Shown piece by piece: positions 33,598 through 42,265 of a stretch of DNA of 64,000 bases (its first letter is position 1; every line of letters begins with the position of its first letter). The stretch covers positions 1-64,000 of the forward strand of contig JAEXNA010000254.1 in NCBI GenBank assembly GCA_023447635.1, read 5' to 3'. Below the pieces are notes generated by a model. The model saw only the letters and a program-made list of their open reading frames with translations, was not told where the DNA came from and did not search any database. The translations under genes were made by a program, and so were the position numbers. The DNA comes from Vulcanimicrobiota bacterium. GTDB lineage: Bacteria; Vulcanimicrobiota; Xenobia; Xenobiales; JADMJV01.

Positions 33598-34971
33598 ATG
33601 ATTATTATCATCATGTTACAACTCGACCGAGTGGGGAGGGGCAGGAAACTTCCCGGTCGCGCGTCGATTAACATCGAAGTGAACCCGCAAGCGGCTGCCC
33701 GCATCCTGATCGCCGACGATTACGCCACCGGGCGGGCCTTGCTGACCCTTCATCTGACCACCTGTGGGTACGAGATCGAGCAGGCCAGCGACGGCAAGAT
33801 GGCGCTGGAGATGGCTCGAGCCGGGGACTTCGATCTGCTTCTGCTGGACATCGAGATGCCAGAGATGAACGGACTCGAGGTGCTGCGCGAGGTGCGCGCC
33901 CAGTTCACCCAGGCCCAGCTGCCGGTCATCATGATCTCGGCTCGAGATGAAAGCCCCGATGTGGTGGCGGCGTTTGCCGCCGGTGCCAACGACTACGTGA
34001 CCAAACCGATAGAGCTTGCCATCACCGAGGCGCGAGTGCGGGCACAGCTCCTGGTCCGCTTCGCCGCCTCTCAGGCCGTCCCGGTGCCGGAACTGTCCGG
34101 GGTGGGAGCGGTGGAGGGGGAGAGCGAGCGACTCGAGGCCGGCGAGCTGGAACTCGGGACGATGCTGGGAGCCTATCGGCTGGAAGAAGTTCTGGGCAGG
34201 GGAGCGATGGGCGTCGTCTATCTGGCCGAGAACGAGACCCTCGAGCGTCCGGTCGCCTTGAAGGTGCTGGCTGCGAATTTCGAGGAGAATCCTCAGGCGC
34301 TGGCCCGCTTTCAGCGCGAGGCGAAGCTGGCGGCCAAGATCGAACATCCCAACGTGGTGGGGATCTATGAGGTCGGGAAATGGCAGGGGCGCCATTTCCT
34401 GGCTATGCAGCTGGTGCGGGGCGAGAGCCTGGCCGACCGGTTGGATAGGGAGGGCCCCTTGCCAGTCAACGAGGCTTATCGAATCGTTCGGGAGACCGCG
34501 CTGGGTTTAGCGGCGGCGCATTCGCACGGCATCATCCACCGCGATATCAAGCCTTCGAACATCTTACTTTCCGACGACACGGCCAAGCTGGCCGACTTTG
34601 GGCTGGCCAAGCCGCGCGACCCTTTGAAGGACCGGCTGACCCAGACCCATATGCTGATGGGCACCCCAGAGTTCATGAGTCCGGAGGTGTTCGCGGAGAA
34701 AGAGTTGCAGCCTCAGTCGGACATCTACGCGCTGGGAGTGACCTGGTTCATGCTGCTGACCGGGCTTGGTCCGTTCCACGATGCAGAGACGCTGATGGAC
34801 CTGGCGATGGCCCACCTGCAGAAGGAAGCGCCTGACGTTCGCGGTCTGGCCCCGGAGACTCCGGAGGGGACGGCGCTCCTGATCGCTCGGATGTTGAGCA
34901 AAGAGCCGGGGCAACGCCCTTCGGACGCGATGGTCCTGCTGGAAGAGATTGAGCGACTGGGCGCGGCTTAG
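33598..34971 (+). CDS. Fusion of a response-regulator receiver domain and a Ser/Thr protein kinase
   Basis: The 457-residue protein joins a receiver domain (about 34-155, phospho-acceptor Asp84 in LLLLDIEMPEMNG, Lys at VTKP) to a complete eukaryotic-type kinase (about 192-455). The kinase has glycine loop GRGAMGVVY, Lys222 (VALKV), catalytic HRD 314-316 with KPSNILL, and DFG 333-335. No membrane segment is present, so this is a soluble kinase under two-component control. The start may be 33598 or a later ATG at 33613; the first residues are not conserved. Its histidine kinase partner is not adjacent. Confidence 0.92.
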   Translation: MIIIIMLQLDRVGRGRKLPGRASINIEVNPQAAARILIADDYATGRALLTLHLTTCGYEIEQASDGKMALEMARAGDFDLLLLDIEMPEMNGLEVLREVRAQFTQAQLPVIMISARDESPDVVAAFAAGANDYVTKPIELAITEARVRAQLLVRFAASQAVPVPELSGVGAVEGESERLEAGELELGTMLGAYRLEEVLGRGAMGVVYLAENETLERPVALKVLAANFEENPQALARFQREAKLAAKIEHPNVVGIYEVGKWQGRHFLAMQLVRGESLADRLDREGPLPVNEAYRIVRETALGLAAAHSHGIIHRDIKPSNILLSDDTAKLADFGLAKPRDPLKDRLTQTHMLMGTPEFMSPEVFAEKELQPQSDIYALGVTWFMLLTGLGPFHDAETLMDLAMAHLQKEAPDVRGLAPETPEGTALLIARMLSKEPGQRPSDAMVLLEEIERLGAA

Positions 34972-35042
34972 TTCCGACCGCTTTGGCGAAGTTTTCCCTC
35001 CCCGGGGGGGCCTTCCCGGAGTTCACTAGAACTTGACCCCCC

Positions 35043-35621
35043 ATGCCTTTCGTACGCTCTCTCGGAGTCTCGTGTCTGCTGGCGGCGTGTCTGCTCGTCC
35101 CCGCCTCCGCTCAACCGTCCAACCCCTCGGGTTTCAGCCAGTCCGTCAAGGAGAGCAAGCTTCAGCCGATCCCCAACAGCTTGCCTTCCGCTCCTGAGCC
35201 CGTGACCTCCCCCCTGCCTTCCCGCACCCAGGGCTTCGTCCACCTCACCGGCATCACCCCGAAGTTTTACGTGATCCGGAACGCGATCGAACTGAAGGCG
35301 TTCGTGGACAGCATTCCCGCCGTCACGCCTTATAAGAAACTGCCGGCGCCTCCTAATCAGGACCTGCTGCGACGCGGCGCCACGGTAGACTTCCAGCGCG
35401 ATGTCTTGATCGTAGCTATCGGCGCCAATCGGATCTCGCGCCACCCGGAGTATCAGGGGTTCGACGAGTACGAGGACGGCAGCCGTGACGTGTTCTTCAC
35501 CCTTCCCGCTCCCACCCCGGAGGCGTTCCCCTTCGGCTGGGGCGTTTACACCGCTGTCGTGTTACCCCGGGTCAGCGGACCGACGACGGTCCTGGTCGAG
35601 GTCGTCCCGGCTGAGAAGTAG
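35043..35621 (+). CDS. Secreted protein of unknown function
   Basis: The 192-residue protein has a signal peptide (VRSLGVSCLLAACLLVPASAQ, no lipobox) and a Pro/Ser-rich linker. The beta-rich domain reads VIRNAIELKAFVDSIPAVTP, DFQRDVLIVAIGANRI, VVLPRVSGPTTVLVEVV. The pattern is common among secreted proteins with a PrcB-like or single-strand beta fold, but I cannot assign it. Followed three bases later by the convergent gene end. Confidence 0.6.
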   Translation: MPFVRSLGVSCLLAACLLVPASAQPSNPSGFSQSVKESKLQPIPNSLPSAPEPVTSPLPSRTQGFVHLTGITPKFYVIRNAIELKAFVDSIPAVTPYKKLPAPPNQDLLRRGATVDFQRDVLIVAIGANRISRHPEYQGFDEYEDGSRDVFFTLPAPTPEAFPFGWGVYTAVVLPRVSGPTTVLVEVVPAEK

Positions 35622-35624
35622 CGG

Positions 35625-36080
35625 CTAGATCTTGGGCTGGAGCAGTTCGAAGCGATCCAGGTGGATGCCGACCAGGGGCGTTCGGCCTGGGCGGAAGACG
35701 ACGATGTGGCCGGGGACGTTCGGAATCTCTCGGATCAGGTAGATCTCATCGAGGGTCAGGTGCTTCTCGAATCCGTCGACGTAGTGGCAGGTTGCTAAAC
35801 CTCGGGCTAGAGGTGGCGGGAGGTCGAAGGGCGGCCCGCTATTAGGGGGGTGGTCGTTCAGGACCGAGACAACAATTCCGGCCGTGGTCTGGATGTCGGC
35901 GGGGAGGACGTCGCCGATACGCAGTCTATTGCCGAACTGTTTGACGTAGATCTCAGGCAGAGCCCGCTGGAGGGCTCGGAGGAGGCGGGTTGAGACCCAC
36001 CAGCCAGAAGACATCTCGACGTGGATCGACCCCCTCAACTTCCGCGGTTCGTACAGGTAGTAACGTGAGGCGACCACCAC
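35625..36080 (-). CDS. Hypothetical protein
   Basis: The 151-residue protein has no signal peptide. It alternates short strands and helices (VSTRLLRALQRALPEIYVKQF, GIVVSVLNDHPPNSGPP, GHIVVFRPGRTPLVGIHLDRF). The length and codon use look genuine; no family recognised. It overlaps no other gene. Confidence 0.5.
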   Translation of the reverse strand: MVVASRYYLYEPRKLRGSIHVEMSSGWWVSTRLLRALQRALPEIYVKQFGNRLRIGDVLPADIQTTAGIVVSVLNDHPPNSGPPFDLPPPLARGLATCHYVDGFEKHLTLDEIYLIREIPNVPGHIVVFRPGRTPLVGIHLDRFELLQPKI

Positions 36081-36206
36081 CGGCGTTTTTCGGCTCCAAC
36101 AGTCACGCCGTCACCGGGCTTCTTTTTTCGGCTTGCTTTCCTCCGACCCAATATTCAGCAGGTAGCCTAGTTGGCGACTTCTTTCGAGTTCTTCGGGAGT
36201 CAAAGA

Positions 36207-36767
36207 TCAGCAATCCTGTGGGGCGAGAATTCGGAATTGCGAGATGGGGAGATCGACCAGAGGAAGGTGCAGGTGTTTGAGAGCGATGCAGCGCCGCGGG
36301 GCGCCTTCTATCTCTTGTACGTAGAGACGATCGTCGGGCCCATGTCCCTCCCACAGGCCCGTGCTGTCGAGAGCGATGGCCCACCCTTCAAAGGGTGCTC
36401 TGGACTTCATCCGTTCGGTCATACGCTGCGAGCTTCGGTCGCGGCGCAATAGTTCGCGTATCTCTTCCAAGAACGGCTCTAGAGGCTCTTCCTTCGGCAA
36501 GTCGATCTCGAACTCCGAGGGATTCTCGAGTGGGTTGGACCCGAGCGAGCCACCCACAGGACCTAAGGACTCCATCAGTTCCCACACCTCGTGATAGGCC
36601 AACTCGCTCAACTGGTGGCTGGGGTGGACCTGGCATCTTATCTTCCAGACCGCCGCTGTCTTCTCCACCGTCAGGCAGTCCAGGCGTTTGCCGTAGCACT
36701 CTTCCCGCCAGTCCAGCGCCTCGTCTTTGGATTTTACGAATCGCCAGAACCGGCTAACCTTTTCCAT
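36207..36767 (-). CDS. Hypothetical protein
   Basis: The 186-residue soluble protein is rich in Trp and acidic residues (SRFWRFVKSKDEALDWREECYG, EVWELMESLGPVGG, FEIDLPKEEPLEPFLEEIRELL). TGCTAAACT, an extended -10 match, ends 8 bases before the ATG, suggesting a very short leader. Family unknown. Divergent from the DUF4262 gene. Confidence 0.55.
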   Translation of the reverse strand: MEKVSRFWRFVKSKDEALDWREECYGKRLDCLTVEKTAAVWKIRCQVHPSHQLSELAYHEVWELMESLGPVGGSLGSNPLENPSEFEIDLPKEEPLEPFLEEIRELLRRDRSSQRMTERMKSRAPFEGWAIALDSTGLWEGHGPDDRLYVQEIEGAPRRCIALKHLHLPLVDLPISQFRILAPQDC

Positions 36768-36902
36768 GCCGCGTTAGTTTAGCACATGTCGCAAATTTGG
36801 GTGAGGGTTGTCACTGAACGTCCCGGGGTGGGCGAGTTAGGCTGGACTCATATATCCCAGGAAGCATTGGAGATATCAGATTATCGAAGGGAAACCTTTG
36901 CT

Positions 36903-37391
36903 ATGAATACACGTGCCTTTAAGTCCGAGGCGGACTGTCGTAACTCGTTAGAGAGCAGCGTTCTACGCCGCCTGGAAGTCGGAGGATGGACGCTGATGTC
37001 CGTCTTCGACCCGGAGGGGGAGGACCCGCCGTTTGCCTACACCGTCGGTCTGGAGTTCCTATTTGAACACCCTGAACTGTTAGTGTTGGGTCTACCGCCC
37101 GACATCTCGGGAATACTGCTCAACGGCCTGGCCGACGCCATCCAGATGGGAAAGCGACTCCGGCCCGGCGAGATCTGCTCGACCGACGAGATGGGTCTGG
37201 GCTTCGAGGTGAAGATCGGGACGGTCCTGGACTACCACCGGGAAGACATCATGCTGACCGCCTGCTGGTTCCACGGGGGCGCTCAGTTCCGAGCGCTGCA
37301 GCTTCTCTGGCCTGACCAGAACGGTCGGTTCCCGGACCATCCGAAGTTCCAACAGGAGTTCATCCTGGACCAACCGCTGCTGCACACTTGA
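36903..37391 (+). CDS. DUF4262 domain protein
   Basis: The 162-residue protein matches DUF4262: GWTLMSVFDPEGEDPPFAYTVGL, HPELLVLGLPPDISGILLNGL, and a final YHREDIMLTACWFHG...ALQLLWPDQNGRFPDHP. The family is of unknown function and often appears next to toxin or stress genes. ATG 36903 gives the family length; the open frame upstream to 36786 is unlikely to be coding. A terminator follows directly. Confidence 0.82.
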   Translation: MNTRAFKSEADCRNSLESSVLRRLEVGGWTLMSVFDPEGEDPPFAYTVGLEFLFEHPELLVLGLPPDISGILLNGLADAIQMGKRLRPGEICSTDEMGLGFEVKIGTVLDYHREDIMLTACWFHGGAQFRALQLLWPDQNGRFPDHPKFQQEFILDQPLLHT

Positions 37392-37396
37392 GCAAG

Positions 37397-37428
37397 AGGC
37401 CCGGTCTCCCTCGAGGCCGGGCCTTTTT
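37397..37428 (+). terminator. Rho-independent terminator after the DUF4262 gene
   Basis: AGGCCCGG pairs with CCGGGCCT, loop of about 12 bases, followed by T5. The minus-strand hydrolase gene ends inside it at 37427. Confidence 0.85.
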
Positions 37429-38194
37429 AGCCAGGGGTGGAGCGGAGCCAGTTCTCGATGCGCTGAACCTTGCCTTCGAGCTGCCGAGCGGCGTCCGGGA
37501 AGTGTCGGTCGGCCAGGGTCACATAGTGATCTCTGGTGTCTTGCAGATAGCGTTGCACCTTGCTCCGGTCGGGCATCAAGTGCGTGTCGTCGATATTGTC
37601 GAACCGGTCGGCCAGCTTCAGGGCGACGAGGTCGGGGGAGCCGAAGCTCTCGAGCTGCTCGATGTAGCGAGCGTTGCGCTGGTCATAGCTTTCGTCGGGA
37701 CGCTTGTCCGGCTTCGAGAGCAAGGAGACCATGCTGGCGGTCCGGGCACCGAAGAGCTTCTCTAGCTGCTGCGGCGTGATGTCGGTGTCCTCGACCACGT
37801 CGTGCAGCAGGGCGGCAGTCAGCACTTCAGGGTCCTTGATGCCGAACTGTTCGATAGCGTTGCGAGCCGTGCGGGAGGCGTGGAAGATGTAGGGAGAGCC
37901 ATCGTCACGGAGTTGCCCCTGATGGGCGGTCTCGGCGAAGCGGTAAGCCTTCTCTAGCTCTGGCCAGGCTTTTTCTAACCCCGCTTGTTTGGCTACTCCC
38001 TGTAGCTCTTGAAGTCCCAGGGCCTCCGGCGCCAGGGGAAGTCCGGCGCGGACCATAGCCATACGGTCGGCGGACGGGACGATGGGAGGGAGTTCGTTGC
38101 GCACAAAGGTGTCTCGGGGGAGGGGAGGGTCGGAGGGGGCAGGGGAGAGCGAGCCACGGTGGACGATACCTCTCTGCGCCGATTCGACTTTCAC
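37427..38194 (-). CDS. HD-domain alarmone hydrolase-like protein (SpoT/MESH1 type)
   Basis: The 255-residue protein has a Pro-rich, probably flexible N-terminus of about 70 residues and a small-alarmone-hydrolase fold. The metal ligands of (p)ppGpp 3'-pyrophosphohydrolases are present: His105 (YIFHASRTA), HD131-132 in LLHDVVEDTD, with Glu135 and Asp136, and Asp196 in LKLADRFDN. Spacing matches Rel hydrolase domains. It lacks a synthetase domain. The GTG at 38194 is leaderless (-10 TAGTCT 6 bases upstream). It is divergent from a synthetase-type gene 47 bases away, suggesting a paired make/break function. Confidence 0.85.
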   Translation of the reverse strand: MKVESAQRGIVHRGSLSPAPSDPPLPRDTFVRNELPPIVPSADRMAMVRAGLPLAPEALGLQELQGVAKQAGLEKAWPELEKAYRFAETAHQGQLRDDGSPYIFHASRTARNAIEQFGIKDPEVLTAALLHDVVEDTDITPQQLEKLFGARTASMVSLLSKPDKRPDESYDQRNARYIEQLESFGSPDLVALKLADRFDNIDDTHLMPDRSKVQRYLQDTRDHYVTLADRHFPDAARQLEGKVQRIENWLRSTPG

Positions 38195-38196
38195 CT

Positions 38197-38209
38197 GGAT
38201 AGACTATCC
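38197..38209. promoter_or_regulatory. Palindrome overlapping the hydrolase promoter in the divergent alarmone pair
   Basis: GGATAGACTATCC is a 6+1+6 inverted repeat. It covers the minus-strand -10 box TAGTCT (38201-38206) that drives the hydrolase. A protein bound here could control one or both genes, so a feedback operator is plausible but untested. Confidence 0.45.
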
Positions 38210-38227
38210 TAACCCGATGGAAAATGC

Positions 38228-38233
38228 TAGACT
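38228..38233 (+). promoter_or_regulatory. -10 box for a leaderless alarmone-synthetase-like gene
   Basis: TGCTAGACT (extended -10, hexamer 38228-38233) lies 8 bases before GTG 38242. The earlier in-frame ATG at 38224 lies upstream of and into the -10 box itself, so it could not be translated from this promoter. Confidence 0.5.
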
Positions 38234-38241
38234 GGCGTGTC

Positions 38242-39399
38242 GTGGAAATTCGTCAGAAATCGTACAGCTCTCCCCTCGCCTGGTCGGCTCCGGCCGGCTT
38301 CAAAAAGGACACTGCGAAAGCAGAGCTCAAGCCTGCTGACAGCGGCAAGCCCGCCACCGGTGGCACCATCCCTCTTGGAGAGTCGGTCACGCTGTCGACT
38401 CCGGGCCTGAGCTACTCTCAGACGCCGGTCGAGCCGAAGGCGGAGGCGCCTGGAGCACAGACCTTCACCACGCCGGTGCCCAAGTTCGAGCCGCAGGTTA
38501 CCTACAGTAACGGACCGCTCTCGATGGGTCTCGATATGCCGGGCTCGGTGCGCTTCAAGTCGGTAGTGGGCTCCTATTCTGGGCAGGCCAACGGGACGTT
38601 CGATATGTCCTCTGCGGCGAGTGCGCTGGAACCGGTCTACATCGACGAGATTCGGGTGCTGGAGTCGCGTTATCCTGGCGTGGCCGACAAGCTCAAAGGG
38701 ATGGAGATCAAAGCTCTCGAGAAAGGCTACTGCCCCGAGGGCTCTAAAGGCGTCGAGGCTTCGGTTCTCGAGTCGCCGCCCTGGCCGACGACCGAGTTTG
38801 GCGACCCTCGGACCAATATCGGCGCCAAGGCCAAAGAGCTTCATCAGACGCACCCGCATCTGAACACCAACGACGCTTCGACCTACGATTTCAAGAAAGC
38901 CGCCAGCGACTCTGACAAGTTGATGGAGAAGCTCGACGGGCTGTTCGGCAACGACCTTGGCGAACTGGCGATGAGCACTCGGGCCAAGACGCCCAAGAGT
39001 CTCAGCAACAAGATGGACAAGATGTTGGGCTACGACCAGAACTTCACCATGGGTCATCTGACCGACACGGTGGGGGCTCGTATCGACGCGCCTGACCTGA
39101 AGTCGATGGGTGAAGTCGCCAAACGGTTGGAGAAAGAGTACGAAGGCAAGATCATTGCCAAGTCGGACTATGTCTCTAAACCGGGCGACAACGGCTACCG
39201 CGCTATCCATTATATCATCGATATCGGTGGGCGAATGGCCGAGATCCAGACCTCGACGCAGAGCCTGCGCACAGCCGACCTGGCCACCCACGACACGGTC
39301 TACAAAGCCGAGTTCCCGGTGACCCCCGAGACCTCGAAAGAGCTCTCTTCGGCGGCCGACCGGATCATGTTCCTGGAATGCCTCAAGGCTAAGGAGTAG
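38242..39399 (+). CDS. Small alarmone synthetase-like protein (RelA/SpoT synthetase domain) with a long flexible N-terminus
   Basis: The 385-residue protein has a disordered, Pro/Ser-rich first half (about 1-130) and a linker with helices (about 130-230). A RelA/SpoT nucleotidyltransferase domain (about 240-360) follows. Key residues are visible: STRAKTPKSLSNK (Arg247, Lys249, Lys258), LTDTVGARI (Asp275), NGYRAIHYI (318-326) and MAEIQTST (Glu334). It should transfer pyrophosphate from ATP to a nucleotide or tRNA. No regulatory TGS/ACT domain is present. It is divergent from the hydrolase, and a 76-aa gene follows 5 bases after its stop. Confidence 0.85.
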   Translation: MEIRQKSYSSPLAWSAPAGFKKDTAKAELKPADSGKPATGGTIPLGESVTLSTPGLSYSQTPVEPKAEAPGAQTFTTPVPKFEPQVTYSNGPLSMGLDMPGSVRFKSVVGSYSGQANGTFDMSSAASALEPVYIDEIRVLESRYPGVADKLKGMEIKALEKGYCPEGSKGVEASVLESPPWPTTEFGDPRTNIGAKAKELHQTHPHLNTNDASTYDFKKAASDSDKLMEKLDGLFGNDLGELAMSTRAKTPKSLSNKMDKMLGYDQNFTMGHLTDTVGARIDAPDLKSMGEVAKRLEKEYEGKIIAKSDYVSKPGDNGYRAIHYIIDIGGRMAEIQTSTQSLRTADLATHDTVYKAEFPVTPETSKELSSAADRIMFLECLKAKE

Positions 39400-39404
39400 C
39401 CGTC

Positions 39405-39635
39405 GTGGTCACCATCGTTGCCAGTTGGGACGAGCGCACCGCCGAGGCGCGTATCCACATGAGTCTGGACAGTATGATGTTCGACCGCGACACCCGGCTG
39501 TCCATGGCCCAGGCCAAGGTCGAAGAACTCGAAGCGTCTTACGGCGACGAGCCGATCGAACTGATGGTCGCCAGCGCCCGCTCGCTCGACGAGTTCAAAA
39601 AGACCGACCCGCGTTTCTACAACGCTCCGTTTTAG
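39405..39635 (+). CDS. Small acidic protein following the synthetase gene
   Basis: The 76-residue protein (GTG start, 5 bases after the synthetase stop) is acidic, helical at the centre (RLSMAQAKVEELEASYGDE) and has no cysteine or signal. It is the third gene of the alarmone cluster and could be an antitoxin, an effector-specific partner or an unrelated passenger; nothing in it shows which. Confidence 0.5.
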   Translation: MVTIVASWDERTAEARIHMSLDSMMFDRDTRLSMAQAKVEELEASYGDEPIELMVASARSLDEFKKTDPRFYNAPF

Positions 39636-39685
39636 CGCCTGGCGCGAGAGTCCCCATCGGGGACAAACACTCCATCGAACCCAGC

Positions 39686-39763
39686 ACCGAGAGCCAGCAT
39701 CGGATTTCTCGGGTGCGCGGGCTCTCGGTGGACCCGCGTGCGGGCTTGTGGAGTGCCCGCACG
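39686..39763. terminator. Two strong hairpins between convergent genes
   Basis: Hairpin one pairs ACCGAGAGCC (39686-39695) with GGCTCTCGGT (39720-39729). Hairpin two pairs CGTGCGGGC (39737-39745) with GCCCGCACG (39755-39763). Neither has a T-run. They separate the alarmone cluster from the convergent propeller gene and probably act as bidirectional barriers. Confidence 0.55.
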
Positions 39764-39770
39764 TGGAGGT

Positions 39771-40502
39771 CTAGCGGGGCCAGACCACCTGTCGGGCTTG
39801 ACCGGTGCCCAGTCGCCTCCACTTGGAGGCGCCCTCCAGCAGATAGATGCCGCCGTCCATCCCCACGATGCCGACCTGGCCATCGGAACTAACGGAAATC
39901 TCTTGTCCTGTCGCCAGTCCTAGCCGGCTGATAGCCTGTCCATTGACTTTGTAGATTCCGTCATCGTTCCCGATCAGGTAAACAGTTCCGTCAGGTGCGA
40001 CGGCAAGCTTCTTGCCCACGGCCAGGGAGTTGTAGGGCGACCAGGTGTCCGTACCGCCCAGCAACGCTCGGCTGACCCAAACTTTTCCGTCGGTCCCGAC
40101 GACATAGAGGTCGCCGTTGCCAGCCACGGCCAGGTCGCGAGCTACGGCAAGGCCACGGCGCGTCAGCCCTTTGTCGAGACGGTAGACCCCGCCGTCTCCA
40201 CCCAGAACAAACAGGGTCCCACTCGGGTCGAGGACTATTTTCTTGACGTCGCGAGCGCCCGGCACGGGCGCCCACCGCCCTTTCTGGTCGGCGCTCCACA
40301 CCTGGCCGTCATCGCCAGCAAGGTATAGCGTACTCCCACGCACGGTGAGGCTACTGCCCGTGCCCAGGCCAACTCGCTTCAGCCCTTGCCCGGCGTCGAA
40401 GTACACGCCGCGGTCGCTTCCAAGGAAGTAGGTCGTGTCGGCGGAGGCCGCCAGAGGGCTGAGGGATAGGGCGAGCAGGGCAGAGAGCAGGAACGATTTC
40501 AT
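39771..40502 (-). CDS. Secreted beta-propeller protein (tectonin/tachylectin-like repeats)
   Basis: The 243-residue protein has a signal peptide (MKSFLLSALLALSLSPLAASA). About six repeats of roughly 38 residues follow, each with the pattern xLYVVGxDGxVY, for example GDLYVVGTDGKVWV, GTVYLIGNDDGIYKVNG and GQVGIVGMDGGIYLLEG. These form a beta-propeller usually involved in ligand or surface binding. No catalytic domain is present. It faces the alarmone cluster across the hairpins. Confidence 0.75.
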   Translation of the reverse strand: MKSFLLSALLALSLSPLAASADTTYFLGSDRGVYFDAGQGLKRVGLGTGSSLTVRGSTLYLAGDDGQVWSADQKGRWAPVPGARDVKKIVLDPSGTLFVLGGDGGVYRLDKGLTRRGLAVARDLAVAGNGDLYVVGTDGKVWVSRALLGGTDTWSPYNSLAVGKKLAVAPDGTVYLIGNDDGIYKVNGQAISRLGLATGQEISVSSDGQVGIVGMDGGIYLLEGASKWRRLGTGQARQVVWPR

Positions 40503-40547
40503 CCGGATCGCTTACCTTGCCTGGTCGAGAAATCCTGGGATGGCGAA

Positions 40548-41309
40548 TCAGGCTTTGAGCTTGTAGCCCGTTTTGAAGACCCACCAGACGGCCAGCAGGC
40601 ATAAGCCGAGGAACACGCCGGTCATCGCCAGGCTCATCGCGACACCGACGTCGGAGACCCCGAAGAAGCTCCAGCGGAACCCGCTGACCAGGTAGACCAC
40701 CGGGTTGAACATGCTGATTTTCTGCCACAGCGGCGGCAGCATGCGGATCGAGTAGAAACTGCCGCCCAGGAAGGTCAGAGGCGTGACCACCAGCAGCGGG
40801 ATGATCTGGAGCTTCTCGAAGCCGTCGGCCCAGATGCCGATCAGGAAGCCGAACAGGCTAAACGTCACACAGGTCAGCACCAGGAACGCCAGCATCACCA
40901 GGGGATGGGCGATCGAGTAGTCCACGAACAGGCGCGCGGTGAGCAAAATCGTGCAACCGAGCAGCAGCGACTTGCTGGCCGCCGCCCCCACGTAGCCTGC
41001 CACGATCTCGAAGGCCGAGATCGGGGCAGAAAGAATTTCGTAGATCGTTCCCGAATACTTGGGCATGTAGATGCCGAACGATGAGTTCGAGACGCTCTCG
41101 GTCAGGATCGACAGCATCACCAGGCCGGGCACGATGAAGGCGCCGTAGCTGATCCCTTCGATCGACTCCATGCGGGAGCCGATGGCCGAGCCGAAGACGA
41201 TGAAGTAGAGCGAGGTCGAAAGCACCGGCGAGGCGATACTCTGAAAAAGGGTTCGGAAGAAGCGCGCCATCTCGAACTTATAGATGGCTTTGATACCGCG
41301 GAAATTCAT
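40548..41309 (-). CDS. ABC-2 type transporter permease (YadH-like)
   Basis: The 253-residue protein has six hydrophobic segments and a YadH-like pattern (YKFEMARFFRTLFQSIASPV at the start, LGGSFYSIRMLPPLWQ before the last helices). It pairs with the ATPase upstream (start/stop overlap ATGA, 41306-41309). YadGH-type exporters move unknown hydrophobic or drug-like substrates outward. Confidence 0.9.
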   Translation of the reverse strand: MNFRGIKAIYKFEMARFFRTLFQSIASPVLSTSLYFIVFGSAIGSRMESIEGISYGAFIVPGLVMLSILTESVSNSSFGIYMPKYSGTIYEILSAPISAFEIVAGYVGAAASKSLLLGCTILLTARLFVDYSIAHPLVMLAFLVLTCVTFSLFGFLIGIWADGFEKLQIIPLLVVTPLTFLGGSFYSIRMLPPLWQKISMFNPVVYLVSGFRWSFFGVSDVGVAMSLAMTGVFLGLCLLAVWWVFKTGYKLKA

Positions 41310-42265
41310 GCTTTGCGACTGACCAGTCCTACGAAGATATCCTCAAGCGAGCTTTCCTGAGTCTTGAGGTCGGTGAAAGATATGCCGGCGGCCGACAGTT
41401 TGGAAAGCAGGTCGGCGATGCTGGTGTGAGCGGCGTGGGGGTCGAAGGTGTAGATCAACTGGCAGCCGTCCTCGGACAGTTCCAGCTTCTCCTTCTCGAG
41501 ATCGGGTGGCAGAGATTTCAGCGGCTCTGCCAGCATCAGCATCAACTGCTTCTTGCCCATCTTCTTCATGAGGGTCGACTTGTCATCGACGATCACGATC
41601 TTGCCCTGGTCGATCACGCCGATGCGATCGGCCATCTGCTCGGCTTCCTCGATGTAGTGGGTGGTGAGAATGATGGTCACCCCGTCTTCTCTCAGGCGGC
41701 GCACCATTTCCCACATGTCGCGCCGAAGTTCGACGTCGACGCCGGCGGTCGGCTCGTCCAGAAACAGGATCTCGGGCTGGTGAGCGAGCGCTTTGGCGAT
41801 CATCACGCGACGCTTCATGCCGCCCGAGAGAGTGATGATTTTGCTATCTTTGCGGTCCCACAGCGACAGGTCGCGCAGCACCTTCTCGAGATAAGCGTCG
41901 TCCCGCGGCTTCCCGAACAGTTCGCGGCTGAACCGCACCGTGGCCCAGACTTTCTCGAAAACGTCGCTGGTCAACTCTTGGGGGACCAGCCCGATCTTTG
42001 AGCGCGCCGCTCGATAGTCTGAGATGATGTCGTGACCGTCAGCCTGGATTTTGCCAGAGCTCGCGTTGACGATCCCGCAGATGATGCTGATCAGGGTGGT
42101 TTTCCCCGCGCCGTTGCTACCCAGCAGTGCGAAGATCTCGCCCCGCCGGATCTCCAGGCTCACTCCGTCGAGCGCCTTGCGCCCTCCGCTGGCATAAAGT
42201 TTGGTCACGTTGTCGACGGAGATGACGACATCTCGCGTCGAGGTGCTCACAGGTTCAGCAGACAT
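41306..42265 (-). CDS. ABC transporter ATP-binding protein (YadG-like)
   Basis: The 319-residue ATPase has Walker A GSNGAGKTT, Q-loop LVPQELTS, signature LSGGMKRR, Walker B ILFLDEPTAGVD and H-loop TTHYIEEAEQ, plus the extra C-terminal domain of about 70 residues seen in YadG/NatA-type exporters. It forms an export system with the permease downstream. Confidence 0.92.
   Translation of the reverse strand: MSAEPVSTSTRDVVISVDNVTKLYASGGRKALDGVSLEIRRGEIFALLGSNGAGKTTLISIICGIVNASSGKIQADGHDIISDYRAARSKIGLVPQELTSDVFEKVWATVRFSRELFGKPRDDAYLEKVLRDLSLWDRKDSKIITLSGGMKRRVMIAKALAHQPEILFLDEPTAGVDVELRRDMWEMVRRLREDGVTIILTTHYIEEAEQMADRIGVIDQGKIVIVDDKSTLMKKMGKKQLMLMLAEPLKSLPPDLEKEKLELSEDGCQLIYTFDPHAAHTSIADLLSKLSAAGISFTDLKTQESSLEDIFVGLVSRKA

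Noticed and set aside
38227..39291. 354-residue open frame on the minus strand
   Set aside because: It is antisense to the alarmone synthetase-like gene, whose catalytic motifs are intact in the other direction. Arg/Leu/His-rich with no domain pattern.
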